The position numbers and the translations under genes are program-made. Positions 33,934 to 46,962 of a stretch of 64,000 nucleotides of DNA are shown here, piece by piece; within the stretch, counting starts at the first letter, position 1, and every line of letters begins with the position of its first letter. The notes under the pieces were generated by a model, which ran no database searches, was not told where the DNA came from, and worked only from the letters and a program-made list of their open reading frames with translations. The DNA is from Solanum dulcamara (taxonomy: Eukaryota > Streptophyta > Magnoliopsida > Solanales > Solanaceae), in contig NC_077244.1 of assembly GCF_947179165.1 (NCBI RefSeq), positions 79,202,144 to 79,266,143 of the forward strand. Direction: 5' to 3'.

Positions 33934-34341
33934 CACCTTGTTTGGATGGTTGTGTTGCATTGAATTGTATTGTTAGTCTAAATACAATATTTATTTTGAT
34001 TGTTACTTAAATTTTATTGTATCGTATCGTTTAAATTTAGGTAACGACAAAAAGACTCATTTTATGTAATGACCGATTTGGTGTGATCGCGTCGTTATCT
34101 TAATATTTTTTTTCTCATTTTGTCTTTACTTATTATTTAATAATTTTATTTTATCATTTATCCTATCTTTTTGTAGAAGCTCTACCCCCATATCCTACAA
34201 TTTCTTATAGGTTTATCATTCAAAGAATTATGAATATGTGATATTATATAAGGATGAAGAACGATACAATTTATCCAAATATTATATTCATTAAAACAAT
34301 ACATTATGAAATAATAGATAACAAACCCTTCAAACAAAGTG
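33934..34341. mobile_element. Tourist-like MITE (PIF/Harbinger type)
   Basis: It starts CACCTTGTTTGGATGGTTGT and ends with the inverted match ACAAACCCTTCAAACAAAGTG. TAA flanks both sides (33931-33933 and 34342-34344), the 3-bp target of PIF/Harbinger elements. It is 408 bp, AT-rich and non-coding, between the FHA/AAA gene and the stress-protein gene, 350 bp before the ATG of the latter, so it may lie in that promoter. Confidence 0.83.
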
Positions 34342-34693
34342 TAAAATGCCTAACATGTTTGGTTTTGAGAAAAGTTTTTATAGTTTTCATCATGAATTTG
34401 TGACCCAGAAAGCACAAAAAATTTGTGAGGATCTCTTGATTACCTTTTATTAGAAGAGAATAAGCATAATGTAGAAGATGTGGGAGAAGAGTTGGACATA
34501 AAGGTAATTGACTGATTGTTGTCTAGATAAAACGGAAAATACAGATTTGCAGTGTAGAACCTTCTTTTCTGGCTGCTAATGCGTATAGTACATGTACACA
34601 ACACGTTTGGGTAATCATTTCTGTTACGCAAAGAGGAGAAGAGTCATATCATCATTATATTCAAGTAAAAACTCTGCTTTCTGTGTAATCGGA

Positions 34694-36156
34694 ATGGAGG
34701 GAAAACCGGTGATGGTGGTGGGGCTGGATGACAGCGAACATAGTTTTTATGCGTTAGAGTGGACTTTGGAACACTTCTTTGGACCTTCACCTACTTTCAA
34801 GCTCCTCATCGTTCACGCCAAACCTACTGCTACTTCCGCTGTCGGCCTCGCTGGTCCTGGTAGGGAATATCTATTTCTCATCTATGTATGTATGTATGTA
34901 TGTTAATATCAGATCAGCTGAGAAAATGAATTTGCAGGGGCTGCTGATGTTTTGCCCTATGTGGAGGCTGATTTGAGGAAGATCTCTTCAAGGGTTGCCG
35001 AAAAAGCTAAGAAGATTTGTTCTGCTAAATCGGTATTCAAATTTAATTTCCTCCCCTCTACAATAACTAGTCTGTTCCAATTTATGTGGATTTCGATATT
35101 CAAACTGGTCTATAAACTCTAATTTTCTCATATATCTTTTAAATATTTGAATTCACTTATACTACCTTTTACATGGTTTTCAAATAGAGTACATAAATTT
35201 TATTTTAACAAACTTGAAGTTTCCATACCCAAATTCAAACGGTTTGACTCTCGAAATTCGAATTGTTTCGGAGGGAGTAATTATTTAGGGATTTCACTAT
35301 TCTACAACATCTTCAGCATTACAATTTAGTCTAACTTTGTGATTTGGTCGCAAGTTGTATTTAGAGGTGACATGACATGTTTTATTGGACTAACTAAGCA
35401 AATCACTGACTGATGATATTCTTTTCGTTTGTGAATCTTATTATTTCTTAGCTGCATAAATTGTCAAAACAACTGATTAGTGATCTCCAATCTTATAACT
35501 TCTCTTTGATTGCAAAATTCACAATTGATCATCTTTAATACTAGCAGTTGTTTTCAGGTAAACGATGTTGTAGTTGAGGTTGTGGAAGGTGATGCTAGGA
35601 GTGTCTTGTGTGATGCTGTAGAGAAGCATCATGCCTCTATGTTAGTTGTTGGTAGTCATGGTTATGGAGTTCTAAAGAGGTAAACTTTCTTCATCAACCT
35701 ATCTATATTTAGTATTCCATTTCACTATCTTGCTTGGCTTGGGATGGAAACGGACTAATATACTACTTGAAACATTTATCTTCACCTCAAAATTGAAAAG
35801 TTCGGTGCTTAGCACAAGTTAGTCTGCTCAAATTACAAACCTTCCCCCTAATCAATCAATCAAATACTTCATGGTCGACTATATGAATCTTTTATATCCA
35901 TTCCATTCTGTTGAGATCCATTTTACTTCAATTAGAGCTTCTCCAAAACTACAAGGTCTTGAAATCTCGCACTTATTTCTACATAGGCATACAAGTCTCC
36001 AACTTGTTCCTACTAAGTTCTGAGACAAATTTCCTGGTAATAATTGATAATGCACTTTTTTCCTGCAGGACTGTTTTGGGCAGTGTAAGTGACTACTGTG
36101 CTCACCATGCCCACTGCAGTGTGATGATTGTGAAGCGCCCAAAGGTCAAGGCTTGA
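34694..36156 (+). CDS. Universal stress protein A-like protein
   Basis: Four exons, 34694-34859, 34938-35032, 35558-35679 and 36069-36156, join to 471 nt (156 aa). USP-family proteins are small cytosolic nucleotide-binding proteins induced by stresses such as hypoxia. The N-terminus VMVVGLDDSEHSFYALEW has the conserved beta-1 Asp, and the C-terminal block has the ATP-binding pattern G-X2-G-X9-G-S (GSHGYGVLKRTVLGS, split by intron 3), followed by VMIVKRPK. ATP binding is therefore expected. The length is normal for plant single-domain USPs. The Met at 34694 starts the first beta strand and agrees with the family. Intron 2 carries a Stowaway-like MITE. Confidence 0.96.
35070..35277. mobile_element. 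Stowaway-like MITE in USP intron 2
   Basis: The right end TTCGAATTGTTTCGGAGGGAG is the Stowaway terminus, and the left end TCTGTTCCAATTTATGTGG is its diverged inverse. TA is found directly outside both ends (35068-35069, 35278-35279), the Tc1/mariner-type target. 208 bp, AT-rich, non-coding. Confidence 0.75.
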
Positions 36157-37845
36157 GATTCTTGTTGTCTGTACAAGTTGTAGAGTCTATTACTTCGTTA
36201 TCTATTGCTCCAAGTGGAGGACGATTTGGTTGATTGTGTGTATTTATCCAATTGTTCGACTCTCGATAACCGTATATATATCCCAATGTAAAAGTTCTGC
36301 CGTGTAACATTATTGTGGATAAATTTCAGAGGGTTTATAATAATAAATCATGATTGATCTCTTGCATGAAACAAATCCAACTGTGAATATAGTGGGACCT
36401 TGGAAGCCATATATGTACTACATTGAGATTGAGAAGAAGAATATACTTTACAGTAGATTTGCTACTTCTCCCCTTTAGAAAATTGGAGTAGCTAGCAATG
36501 TTGAGAAGTCTACATAAAATGTTGAGAAGATACTTTGTGTGCAATTACAGTATCTCTATTCAGGTATCATCAGGCACTCACATACATGGACATTTTAATT
36601 AGGAAAGGAATTAAATGGTTTGTTATGATTCAAAAGTTAGGTAATCTAACTAAATAGATTAGCTTAGGGTCCCGTTTACCATTGCAAAAGAACAGTAAAC
36701 CGGAAACAGAAAGCTCCTATCATACCCAGCCACCTACTTAGAAAAAATCTGAAGTAATTTATTTGTTTGGGCATTTTCAGTAAATGATTGTTGAGGAGCA
36801 AGTTATGTTGAGATTAGTAAAGTATGAATCGGAATGCATAACAGAGAAGATATCACATATACAGAAAAGAAAGATTTAGATCATAGTTAAACTTTTATGT
36901 GGTAACAAAAAAATGAAACTAAACATTATATTAACAAAGGTAAATGGTTAAATTTGTACGAACTTTGCGAAATGGTCAAATTATGTGAGCGGAATATCAT
37001 ATCTATCTTTGTCGTTACCATAAGCTAGAATTATCCTTATTGACTAACAATAGAAACTTTTCAAAGAAGAGGAAAAAAAACAATTTATTCTCGAGTCCTG
37101 CGAGATTAATGATTCAAAAACATTGAATAGCAAGCGGGGCTAAATTAAATGTGAGAGTATATTTCTACTTTTGTAAATGAAACGGTACTAAGAGAAAATA
37201 ATCACAGACCGAATCCTCTTTCAATTCAATTGGCACTGTAATCCCAATATATATACGAAACTTGTCTTCCTAAATTCAATTGAGATGGCTTCTGAATTGT
37301 ATTACAGAGGACAAGAAACCCACTATGTAATTGACGCTTACACCCCCAAACATGTTACATGCTCAACGAACACCGCCTCATCTTCCTCTTTGCATGCATT
37401 GCTAATTTGCTATCGCTTCTCTCATCTTCGCTCTCTCACGCCACTTACACTAGTTATGTCTACGACTCACACTTGCCGTCCATTATACCACTACCCAACA
37501 AGTGTTATTTTCAACTGTGGTTCAAAAGCAGGTAGATCAACCAACCTATCATCAACACCAAGCAACAGTGCCCTAGAGGATACCTATAGAATATGAAAAA
37601 GATAACAACTATATACTTGCTTCGTAATTCATATGTTAGGTTTATTTCCCAAACACAGAGAATATGACTAATGGCCTACGAAATCAACATCATAAATCTT
37701 GTATGAACTTCAATTAGCTGAATTTTGTTTCCCAGCATGCTGGTATGCCACGCTCCTTAGTCAACATGATATAGTTAGTCTTCCACAGACTGGTATGGAG
37801 ACAAGTGTCCATTTCAGTCCCTTTTCAACAAATCAGAGTCAAAGT
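36157..37845. other. Spacer between the convergent USP and OEP16 genes
   Basis: It contains the 3' UTR of the USP gene (AATAAA-like near 36340) and that of the OEP16 gene on the other strand. ORF 37285-37596 starts after a TATATATA stretch and encodes a Ser/His-rich peptide that I do not recognise. Its composition does not look like a protein, and I see no further exon. No repeat ends were found. Confidence 0.5.
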
Positions 37846-40533
37846 TTATCGGGAGTCCTCAGCAACATGACACAAGAGACACACAAGACCTGTTGCTCCG
37901 GCAACCTGCTTCCAGTTCCGGGTACCTGCACCAAAAGCAGCCCCGGCTACAACACCAGCAGTCAAAACATTAACCTGCAAAAGTAAAAGAGATCTTATAA
38001 CTTTTGTGGATAGTAATACCCATGGTTTACAATTGACACAAACTCAATTAGTAATAAAGTGAAAAAGGTACTGGGAGAAAAGCTTATAAGCATCATGTTG
38101 TCCAAGCAAATGTAGATTTTTTATTAAATCAGTGCATGTTAATTAGTCTTTAATTAGCACTTCCAAAAGAATATGCAATTTTCATGATTTCTGTTTATAT
38201 TAAATGTTAATTTCATCCGGCAAAAGGAGGATTATTTCTGCTGTTCTTACATTGGCTGTGAAAACATTACCTCCAATTGATCACTTATATAGAGCAAAGG
38301 TCAGAGATCATACTATCTTGCAGACCCATATAAAGTACTAAGATATCACCCATTGTTACACATGATGCTTCAGCATCTTACTTCATCAGTTTACCACAGT
38401 ATTTTTTCACATACATCTAAGTGAGCTCGGGTTGTTACTGATGACTATCCAATGCATTTCCTGCAATTTTTGCTATTTTCTGAAAATCATTGCTTAACAC
38501 GTTGTCATATTGGCTTCTTAACAATAAGAAACGGTAACTAATAACTCTAGTCTCTTGTAAAAATCTGTACTACACATTGAAAAAAGAAGGAAAAGGAAAT
38601 TATCCCAGTTTCATATATATTGCATGAAACTATAATCTGACAATAGAGGAGAACACACATTCCTAATTTCCCATCGAAATGCATAAGTAGACCTTGTGGT
38701 GCTAATTAATTATGCCTACCAACCATTTAGCCCCCAGAAACAACTTGATATGGTAAAATTTAATAGCAAATATGGAAAAAGTAGTGGAAGCAGCATTTCG
38801 ATATACATTCTCTTAGTTAAATAATAACGTGTTTTCATGGTTAGACAAAAGCGGGTCAATAAAGGAGGGCCCAAATTAATGTTGGAGATCTGAGAGGGCA
38901 CGTATTAACAAACTGACCCAATCATTTCGCCTTCTATATCTCTGAAGCATATATAATAGCAGATTTGGAAAAAGTAGTGGAAGCAGCATTTCGATATACA
39001 TTCTCTTAGTTAAACAATAACGTGTTTTCATGTTTAGACAAAAGCAGGTCAATAAAGGAGGGTCCAAATTAATGTTGGAGATCTGAGAGGGCACGTATTA
39101 ACAAACTGACCCAATCATTTCGCCTTCTATATCTCTGAAGCCCACACCGAGTGGAAGAAAATATAGCAGCAAACATTCCTATAAAAGAAGAATGGATGCT
39201 CATCAGATCATAATGACATATCAAAACAACCATGACATTATCCAAGAGAAAACTTAGTCAAAAGAGCAAAAATAAATAAACATTGAGGATTGGTGAAAAC
39301 ACTAGGAAAAAAATAGTTGGACACAGCCAAGTCTGACTATGAGCATTTGATACGGCTTTGTAATAAAATAAGTTTAATTTTACATAACATTATAACAAGA
39401 AGCATAGAAAAACAGTGATAGTACATTCTAGATAAGCTTTTGTGAAAGTAGCCTAGTGTAGCATAGTCTTAGCAGTTATTGTAATCCTGCTCATTATCTT
39501 TATTACATCCTTATTAAGCTGTTTTGTACTGTCAAACATGTACAGATAACTACCAATTTAACTTTTAACATTGCCACTTCTTCGTTATATAAACTAGCTT
39601 ACTTCTCCACGGTTATCAGGTTATGGTTCAGATATGGATGTATATGATACATCATAAATACAGCTTTTAATCTTAACCGCCGATCAATGTTTAAATTGAA
39701 AAGGTCGCATCTAAGCCCTTCCACGAGTAATTGGGCTCCAACTAACAAATAATTGACTTTAATCACACCTCAGAATGTGCTCCACCAAAAACACAATGCT
39801 ATACAGATTGTTCTATATAGCAGTGTAATAGAATGGTACTTATCTTGTTTTATTAGTTAATCTGTTGTAGCATATTGTAGTAGTATGATTAATCAGTTGT
39901 AGCAGATTATTTGACAGATCACCAAAATTCATGCTTAAGATAAACACTACTGTAATTGGTGTAAATACTAAATAACCACCACTGCTCTTTACATGTATAT
40001 AATTCAAATCTGGATTAATATGGAAGGAGACATGTTAAGGAAGTGGGGAAATGCTTGGTTAAGTCAAAATTAGATTGGGAAAGTTAATCTGATTACCCCA
40101 CTGAAAGCCAAACCGACCAACTGACTTAGCCTGCATATAGAGTAAAAGCACACAAAACAATCAAATCAAACCAAAGAGAAAGGGATGGCAATGAGGCGTC
40201 ATGGAGCAACTTACAATAAAAGAAGCGCTATGAATGCCAGCAAGACCTGTTCGTATATCAGAATAAGAAACAGATACAAAATTTTTGATCTTTCTATCAA
40301 CAGTTTTTTTCAAGTGAACTCAAAAGAACTACTGTAGTACCTAATTTGTTGGCATCGTAAGGACCAGAACAGGAGCCCCAGATTAAGCCAGCCTGCAGTA
40401 ATAACAAGTTTAAGAATATTTGGATTTCATAGAGAGAAGAGGAATATGACGAGTAGATTACGGTGCCCATGCGAATAACGGAATCGACGGCGATGGAAGA
40501 ACAGGGGACGTTGTCGGCGATATCCACCTCCAT
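37846..40533 (-). CDS. OEP16-4: Outer envelope pore protein 16-4-like (OEP16, Tim17/22/23 family)
   Basis: Minus-strand exons 40533-40462, 40392-40341, 40246-40215, 40130-40097, 39178-39111 and 37974-37846 join to 387 nt (128 aa) with matching phases. OEP16 proteins are small helical channel proteins of the plastid outer envelope in the PRAT/Tim17 family. Visible landmarks are PCSSIAVDSVIRMGTAGLIW, then GSCSGPYDANKLGLAGIHSA, FVGRFGFQ-type AKSVGRFGFQWG, the family signature CGLQRYRRRNDW, and the last helix VLTAGVVAGAAFGAGTRNW. The order matches Arabidopsis OEP16-4 (about 136 aa). The start at 40533 (MEVDIADN) follows an in-frame Met at 40554 (MNVTSKEMEVD), which is possible too. Exon 4 is only 34 nt. 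A partial copy of exon 5 lies in the following intron. Confidence 0.92.
38756..39141 (-). repeat. 193-bp tandem duplication including part of an OEP16 exon
   Basis: Two head-to-tail copies (about 38756-38948 and 38949-39141) differ at few positions. Each carries, on the minus strand, the LQRYRRRNDW codons and the donor GTCAGT of exon 5 plus about 160 bp of following intron. The left copy lacks the first part of the exon and its acceptor, so it should not be spliced in. Confidence 0.9.
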
Positions 40534-40639
40534 CTCCTTTGAGGTGACGTTCATGAAACACCAACACCAATGTGCTGGGCCTTTCTTTAGCCTTTCAAAA
40601 AGGAAGGCCTGCGAGTTCACAGGCCTTTTTACCATAAAG

Positions 40640-42414
40640 GGAAATTTTAAGAAATAGCAGAGTTTGAGGCCTAATTTTTAAGGAAAAATTACTCTTTTAC
40701 ACATATTCTAATACCATATTTACTTATATTCCTTATTATATCAAAAAATTTCCAAAATTTCTCTTTTTTCTTTAACTCTCTCTCCCTCACTGATACATCA
40801 CTCTTCCTCCCTAAATCCTCGCCCTAATTCGCTTCTCTTCATCAGTTTTTGAGATTTTGAATTTATAAGTACATCTGTTACTCAATTTCAAGGATCTAAC
40901 TAAGGTATATTTTAATTTTTCCTTATATGGAATCTCACTTCATCCTCATTCAATCTGATTTCTCCTAAAATTTGTATCGTTTGATTTCTTCTGTAAATCT
41001 TTGAAAAATCTTCTAAAATTGATATCATTTGCTTTCTTCTGTAAATCTTTCTGTTTTTGTAATTCATATCTTCAATGATGCATATGGAATCCGTTCATGG
41101 TCTCAAACAGTCGAATAAAAATCAAGAAATTCTTATTTCACCTGATTCTGATTCATCTTGGGAAGGTTACGACGAGGTTACATCCAAACATCGTAATGAT
41201 CCAGCAGTAATGGATAAGCTACGTGAGAAATTGAAGTCGAAAGCTCCAGTTAAACATGCACCCAAAGAACTAGACAACAAGATTGAATGGGTTACAACGC
41301 GCCCTAATCTCCCAAAGGTATGGGTTCAATTAAGTTTTTTTTTAATGAAGTTTTTATGAAGGTTTTTTGATTCTGATACATATCGTTTATGTATCAGCTT
41401 ATCATGTATCAAGCGCTAACTCTTCTGATACATAGTGTGTGTTTTAAATGTCATTTTTTGGAGATTTACTACTTCTGATACATCGTGTTTAAGTGTCAGT
41501 TTCTATTGTATCAAATTTTAATGATTTTGATACATCTATATTTATGTATCAGATTATAATTTATAAAGCGTTACTGCTTTTGATACATCTTCTGTATGTA
41601 TCAGAATCTCATGTATCAAATATTTTAATGCATATGATACATCGTATTTATGTATAAAGTTTAAGTTGTATTTAACCATTTTTCATGTCAATGCAGGAAA
41701 TGAAATACGTCATCAAGAAGATCCCGTCCCACCCATTGAGATTCGGCACGACATATAGGGCTAATTTTCTTGATGATTTTGAATCATCGATTAATTGATG
41801 AAACGCGAATTTTGTTTTGAATTGATGCTCTGTTGTTTTCCTTGGAGTCGATGCTCTATTTTTTGGCTTGAAACTTCATGTACATAATTGTCGCCTTCTT
41901 TAACCAATTAATCCCATTAATTAGATCAGTAATTGATTTAAATAGTCAATCATACCTTATCTCAATCTACTATCCATAAATAGATGATGTGCATTAACTA
42001 CTCTACAGCTAAAGTTGATGCATCAGATACATAACTTATGTATCAGCAAAACTGAAAAAATAATTGAAAACGACTTCGGTTTAAATTGATGCTCTATTTT
42101 TTCCATTCGAGACGATGCTCTGTTTTTTGGCTTGAATCTTCATGAACATAAAAGTTATTTTTTTTAACAAATTAATCCCATTAATTAGATCAGTAATTGA
42201 TTTAAATAACTAATCATACCTTATATTAAGATACTATCCATAAATAGATGATCTTCATTAATTATTCTACAGCTAAATTGATGTATCAGATACATAACTA
42301 ATGTATCAGAAAAATTGAAAAAAATGGGGAAATCGGGTAATTTTGATACAATGAGGGATGTATAGTAATTAGACTTTTCCATTATGGAATTTAGTTAAAG
42401 TTTACAATTTTTAA
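40640..42414. repeat. TGATACA-rich segment around a small two-exon gene
   Basis: Between OEP16 and the MULE there is a segment with many TGATACAT and ATGTATCA units spaced by about 20-60 bp (41370-41650, 42010-42055 and 42270-42360). 41800-42060 and 42060-42310 are diverged copies of each other (both contain GATGCTCT, TTAATCCCATTAATTAGATC and ATCAGTAATTGATTTAAATA). The ends (GGAAAAATTACTCTTTTACAC near 40680 and the inverse of ATAGTAATTAGACTTTTCC near 42365) are weakly inverted, so the whole may be a non-autonomous transposon that carries the gene. Confidence 0.5.
41075..41798 (+). CDS. Hypothetical two-exon small protein
   Basis: Exon 1 41075-41317 and exon 2 41697-41798 join in phase to 114 aa plus stop, with good GT and AG sites. 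The protein is charged and soluble, with ISPDSDSSWEGYDEV, DKLREKLKSKAPVKHAPKEL and a C-terminal IKKIPSHPLRFGTTYRANFL. No signal peptide, membrane segment or known domain is seen. The 379-bp intron is made of TGATACA-type repeats. I do not recognise the family; the surrounding repeat suggests a gene or gene fragment carried by a transposon. Two Met codons lie close together (41075 and 41078), and another at 41084. Confidence 0.45.
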
Positions 42415-43558
42415 ATACGGAAAAGGCCTAAAATATCCCTGAATTATTGAAAATAGTATAAAAATGTCCTTATCCACCTATTGTTCTTTATTACCCCTAT
42501 CATCCATCTTTGGCTTCAAAAATTATCACTTATTTGACGGATTAAAATTAAAATAATTTAAATATTTTTTTTTAATTACGTGGTGAGCTACTATTAGTCA
42601 CAACTTATTTACTTAAATTATTTTTTTAAAACCACACATAACTAATTAAAATCCACCCATACTAATTAAAATCTGACCCAATAGATTAAACCCGCCCCAC
42701 TCTTCTAATATCCAAAACCAATTAAACAAACCAAAACTCACCCCAATTCTCACACTTCAACCAAAGAACTTTCAGAAAGAGCTTAAACCCTTTGTCTATA
42801 ATGTCAAAAAATACTATCTGAATACACTCATCGGTGAAGCTATTTGACTACAGGAATAATTTTTCAGTCAGAATCTCGACTTGAATTCAAGTAAGAACTT
42901 TTGTGTACTTCATATTCTCAGTTAGGGTTTAGATTTTATGTGTTTTCCGATTCAATGTATATTTGTGCTGATTTTGATGTTTCATGTTTTCTATGCTTGT
43001 TATGGTATTTTTTTATTGTGATACAAGTGTTACATTGTACTATATTGGTGTCTCGAGTTAGAATTTTTATATTATTGACTCAAGTTTGTTCTTTTCAGCT
43101 TTTATTCGTTGTTGTTTTTTCTTTCTTACATGATTTTTTTCGATTTGTGTATTAGATATATTTATGATTGTTGGGTATGAATATTTTATTTGAATGGTCT
43201 CCTTTTTTAAAATTTTTGGTACTGTATTACATACTTTTCCTTATGTATATTAACACTTTGAAGCATGTGTCCCTATCCCTTTACCTTTGATAGATTTCTT
43301 TGTTTGTTTATGTTATGTTGCTGACTAATAACACCCTTTTCTCTTTCTTTTATGTCTATAATGTGCTTATCCCTTTATTTTTGGTAGATTCCTTTGTTTG
43401 TTTATGTTATGTTGTTGTCTAATAGGGTCCTTTTCTCTTTCTTTTATATCTTTAATGCGCCTTTCTTTAAGAATGATCAACAAGGTGGATCTGTTATTTA
43501 ATTATGGGGGCAAGTGGGTGTTAACACTTCACTTTAGCTATATTAAAAAATTGACTCA

Positions 43559-45810
43559 TGTTTAAAAAGGGTATGATCCAGATTTATTGTCATATATAGA
43601 CATATGTCAAGAGTTCAATAAAAAGTTAGGTTTCACAAAGGTCAAGCAAATTCTACTCAAAGGGCCTTCCGAAAAGTATTATGTGATTGAGGGGGATTAT
43701 GGCATAAGAACATTGTAGACATCTTTGTATGCTCAGTCTGGTGTAGTTGAACTACTTATTGTAGATGAGGGAGAGCATGTTGTTCCCGCTACTGACATTA
43801 GCCACCATAATGAACCTTGACTTGTCCTAGTAGATGCTGCAACTGAAGGTGAATCAAGTGAGGAAGAAGAGGATGAAAATGAACCTTATATTAGTGATTA
43901 CAATAATGATGAATTAGAATTCTTTAGGATGAAAAAGAAAAAAGAAATAAATGAGAAACTAGACAACTTTTTGGAGTTGAAAAAGGGTATGAGCTTCAAA
44001 AGTCTTGATGAAGCTAAAAGAATTGTAAGTTACTATTCAATTGCTAGAAAGGTTGTTCTTAGAGTTGATAAAAGTGACTATTATGGGTTGTCCTTTTATG
44101 TGTTTGATTTCTGAAGTTAAGAAAGGACACAAGTTTGAAATTAAGACCTTGCAAACAAAACATACATGTCCTAAAGCATTCAAGAATAGAAGAGCTACTC
44201 AACAAGCTTTAGCACACTACTTCAAAAAGAAAGTCCAAAATAATCCTAAGTACAAGGTAACAGAAATAAGGCAAAATTTAGATGATAACTTTGCACTTAA
44301 TATCAGTTATTAAAAAATGAAGAGGATTAAAAGGCTTGTGTTAGAAAAATTGGAAGATAGCTATTTTGATGATTTCAATAAGTTGAAGTATTATGCTCAA
44401 GAGTTGAGGGGTAGAAATTCTGATACTGATGTGGTTATAAACATAGCTAAAGAGGCTTTGTTGAAACATGAAGAAAGAAAATTTTTGATAATGTATATTT
44501 GCTTTCAAACTTTGAAAAATGGCTGAAGAGTTGGTTTAAGGTCATTTATAGGGTTAGATGACATCTTTTTAAAAGAATAGTGCAAGAAAATTTTATTGAC
44601 GGCAATTGGACAAGATTCAATTATCCACTTGCTTGGACAGTGGTGGATAGAGAAACAAGTAGATCCTGAAAATGATTCATAGAATTGCTAAGAAACTCTT
44701 TGGAGTTGGCAGATGGTAGGCTTGACACTTATGTCTGATAAGCAAAAAGAAATTTTATAGGTGTTCGACAATTTCTAATTTTGGTTATTTGTATATACTT
44801 GACATTTTAACTTGAAATTTTATTTTTGTTTATTGTTATAGGGACTAATTGGTGTTGTTAGTGATTTACTTCCAAAAGCACAATATAAATAATGTGCAAG
44901 GCACATAAAAGTTAATTGGTCCAAGACTTGAAGGGGTGTACAGATGAAGAAGTTATTTTGGTGGTCTGCTTAGAGTACATTTGAAGAAGAATTTGAAGAC
45001 CAATTAAAGATCATGTGTTTTTTGTCTGAACAAGCCCCCAAGAATTTGTTATGTTATCCACCACAATATTGGTGCAGGGCCTATTTTGACAGTCTTTAAA
45101 AATTTTCATGTAAAAATAATTTTACTGAGTTTTTCAACAAATGAATTTTGAAAGCAAATGCATAACCAATAATTAAGATGTTGAAAAATATTAGAATCAA
45201 GGTATTATCACTTATTTTTCATAAATATTTCATTTTTTTACTGTTTTGAAAATGTTACTGTTTTTACTCTTCTATATTTTGAAATAGTACAACATTGAAA
45301 AAGTTATTGTTTTCAATTTTTTTAACCTTTTTACTGTTTTGAAAAGGTTATGTTTAAGTTGTAAAAAAAATTGAAAGAACTGTATAAGTTATGAAAAGGT
45401 TGAAAGAACTTGAAGAAGAGGGTAAGAAGTGGACAAAAGAATATAGTCAATATGCCATCAAACTGTTTAATGATTTCAGAATCATTGCACAAGATTGTCA
45501 AGTCGTTGCTAATAGAGACTTAGAATATGAGATGCATTGGCGGTATTCAAAAGACGCTAACATATATGTGTACCTACATAAAATTCAACCTGTTAGGGTG
45601 AAATTTTTTGAAAAGTTAATCCTTCTAAAGCTATGAAGCCACCAGAAATCCATAAAATGATTGGCAGATCAAAAGTTAAGAGAGTAAGAGAAAAGGATGA
45701 GACAATAAAAAAAGAGAGAATATAGTCAAAAAGTAGGAAGAGGCTGCAAATGACATGTGAAAACTATAGTGCAATAGGTCATAATCGAAGAAAATGCCCT
45801 CTGATAAGTT
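43559..45810 (+). pseudogene. MuDR-like transposase pseudogene
   Basis: In order: PB1-like N-terminus (LLSYIDICQEFNKKLGFTKV, 43570-43650) and an acidic linker (ESSEEEEDENEP); the DNA-binding domain (GMSFKSLDEAKRIVSYYSIA, then KFEIKTLQTKHTCPKAFKNR to about 44300); the MULE catalytic domain with SFIGLDD near 44550 (first Asp) and LTLMSDKQK near 44715 followed by GLIGVVSDLLPKAQYK (second Asp region); a region AIKLFNDFRIIAQDCQVV (45391-45636); and a C-terminal zinc-knuckle-like CENYSAIGHNRRKCP (about 45755-45800). At least ten stops or frameshifts break it, some of which may be introns. Not functional. Confidence 0.85.
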
Positions 45811-46962
45811 GTCTTTCATCAATTGTTCATTACTTATAATATATATTTAGTCATCCTACTTTTTCTCAAATATTATAGCTTCAAAGAGGAAGACAAGTTC
45901 CTCAAGATGTGCCAATTTCAGAACCCCAACTAGGTGAAGGAGCTGAATCAGTCTTTATGCCAACTCCTGAATTTGATGCATCTTTTAATCAATAAACAAG
46001 CCAACATTCAAGCCAAGTAATTAATGAACCTCCTCCGGTCCTTCAAATTCAAAAAGAAAAATAAAAGACAAAGTTGTTGCACCTTCAAAAAGGTCTAAAA
46101 ACAGTGAAAAAGAAAAAATTCTTGTTGCGATGAATATGAAGTTGAAGGTAATATTCAATGTGAGGATGATGAGACAGTGGTTGCGCCTAGGGTGATATCT
46201 GAAGAAATGACTAGACTTCAAATGAAAAAGCTGCATCAACAACCAATTGGTTCAAGAAAGATTAATTTCAGGGGTGATGAGAATGGTGCTAGCATGCTTA
46301 TTAATCTGCCATACTCACCAAAAAAATTGACTTAGAATGGCAAAGCATGTGTGACCTCAAATCAATGACAAAATACAAGAAAATAAAGATTGAAAAACTA
46401 AAGGTAAAGGGGCAAATATTAGATTATGACTACTAAGTTGTGATTTAACTTTTTGTTTTTATGTAATGGCATAGTGAAGCTTTTTATTTTGTTGTTTTTG
46501 GGATGTTTACCATTTGTTACTGGCCATGCATGTTAAATTACAATTTAGTCTTGTAATTGCAAAAAAAATGTGAGAATATTTTATGGGCTCAAAAATATGT
46601 GAATGTATTTGATAGTTTATCTATAAAATGTTTTGTAAATTACTGATTGTATTATGAGTATATATATGGCTTGTAAGTAGTTGAAGGTTGTTATGTAAGT
46701 AGTTGCAATTGTTATGTAAATAGTTTTTCATCTGTAGATTTTATAGATGAAAAACTACACCATTTTAACACTATCTCAAAACATTACAACCACATCAAAT
46801 CATACTACATAAAACTGCAGAATTCTTTCAGTTAATTCTTTCATTAACAATAACAAAATGACAGAAAACTAACATAACCTAATAATACTAATTTAACATA
46901 AACAATAGCACCATACTACAATATCTTGACAGCTACAAAACCAACAATAATAGCTCAAGAAA

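Noticed and set aside
37285..37596. Plus-strand ORF of 103 codons after a TATA-like run
   Set aside because: Low-complexity Ser/His/Thr peptide, no family resemblance, no extra exons.
42901..43155. Plus-strand ORF, Phe/Cys-rich and membrane-like
   Set aside because: It comes from T-rich DNA at the left end of the MULE; hydrophobicity is a result of composition.
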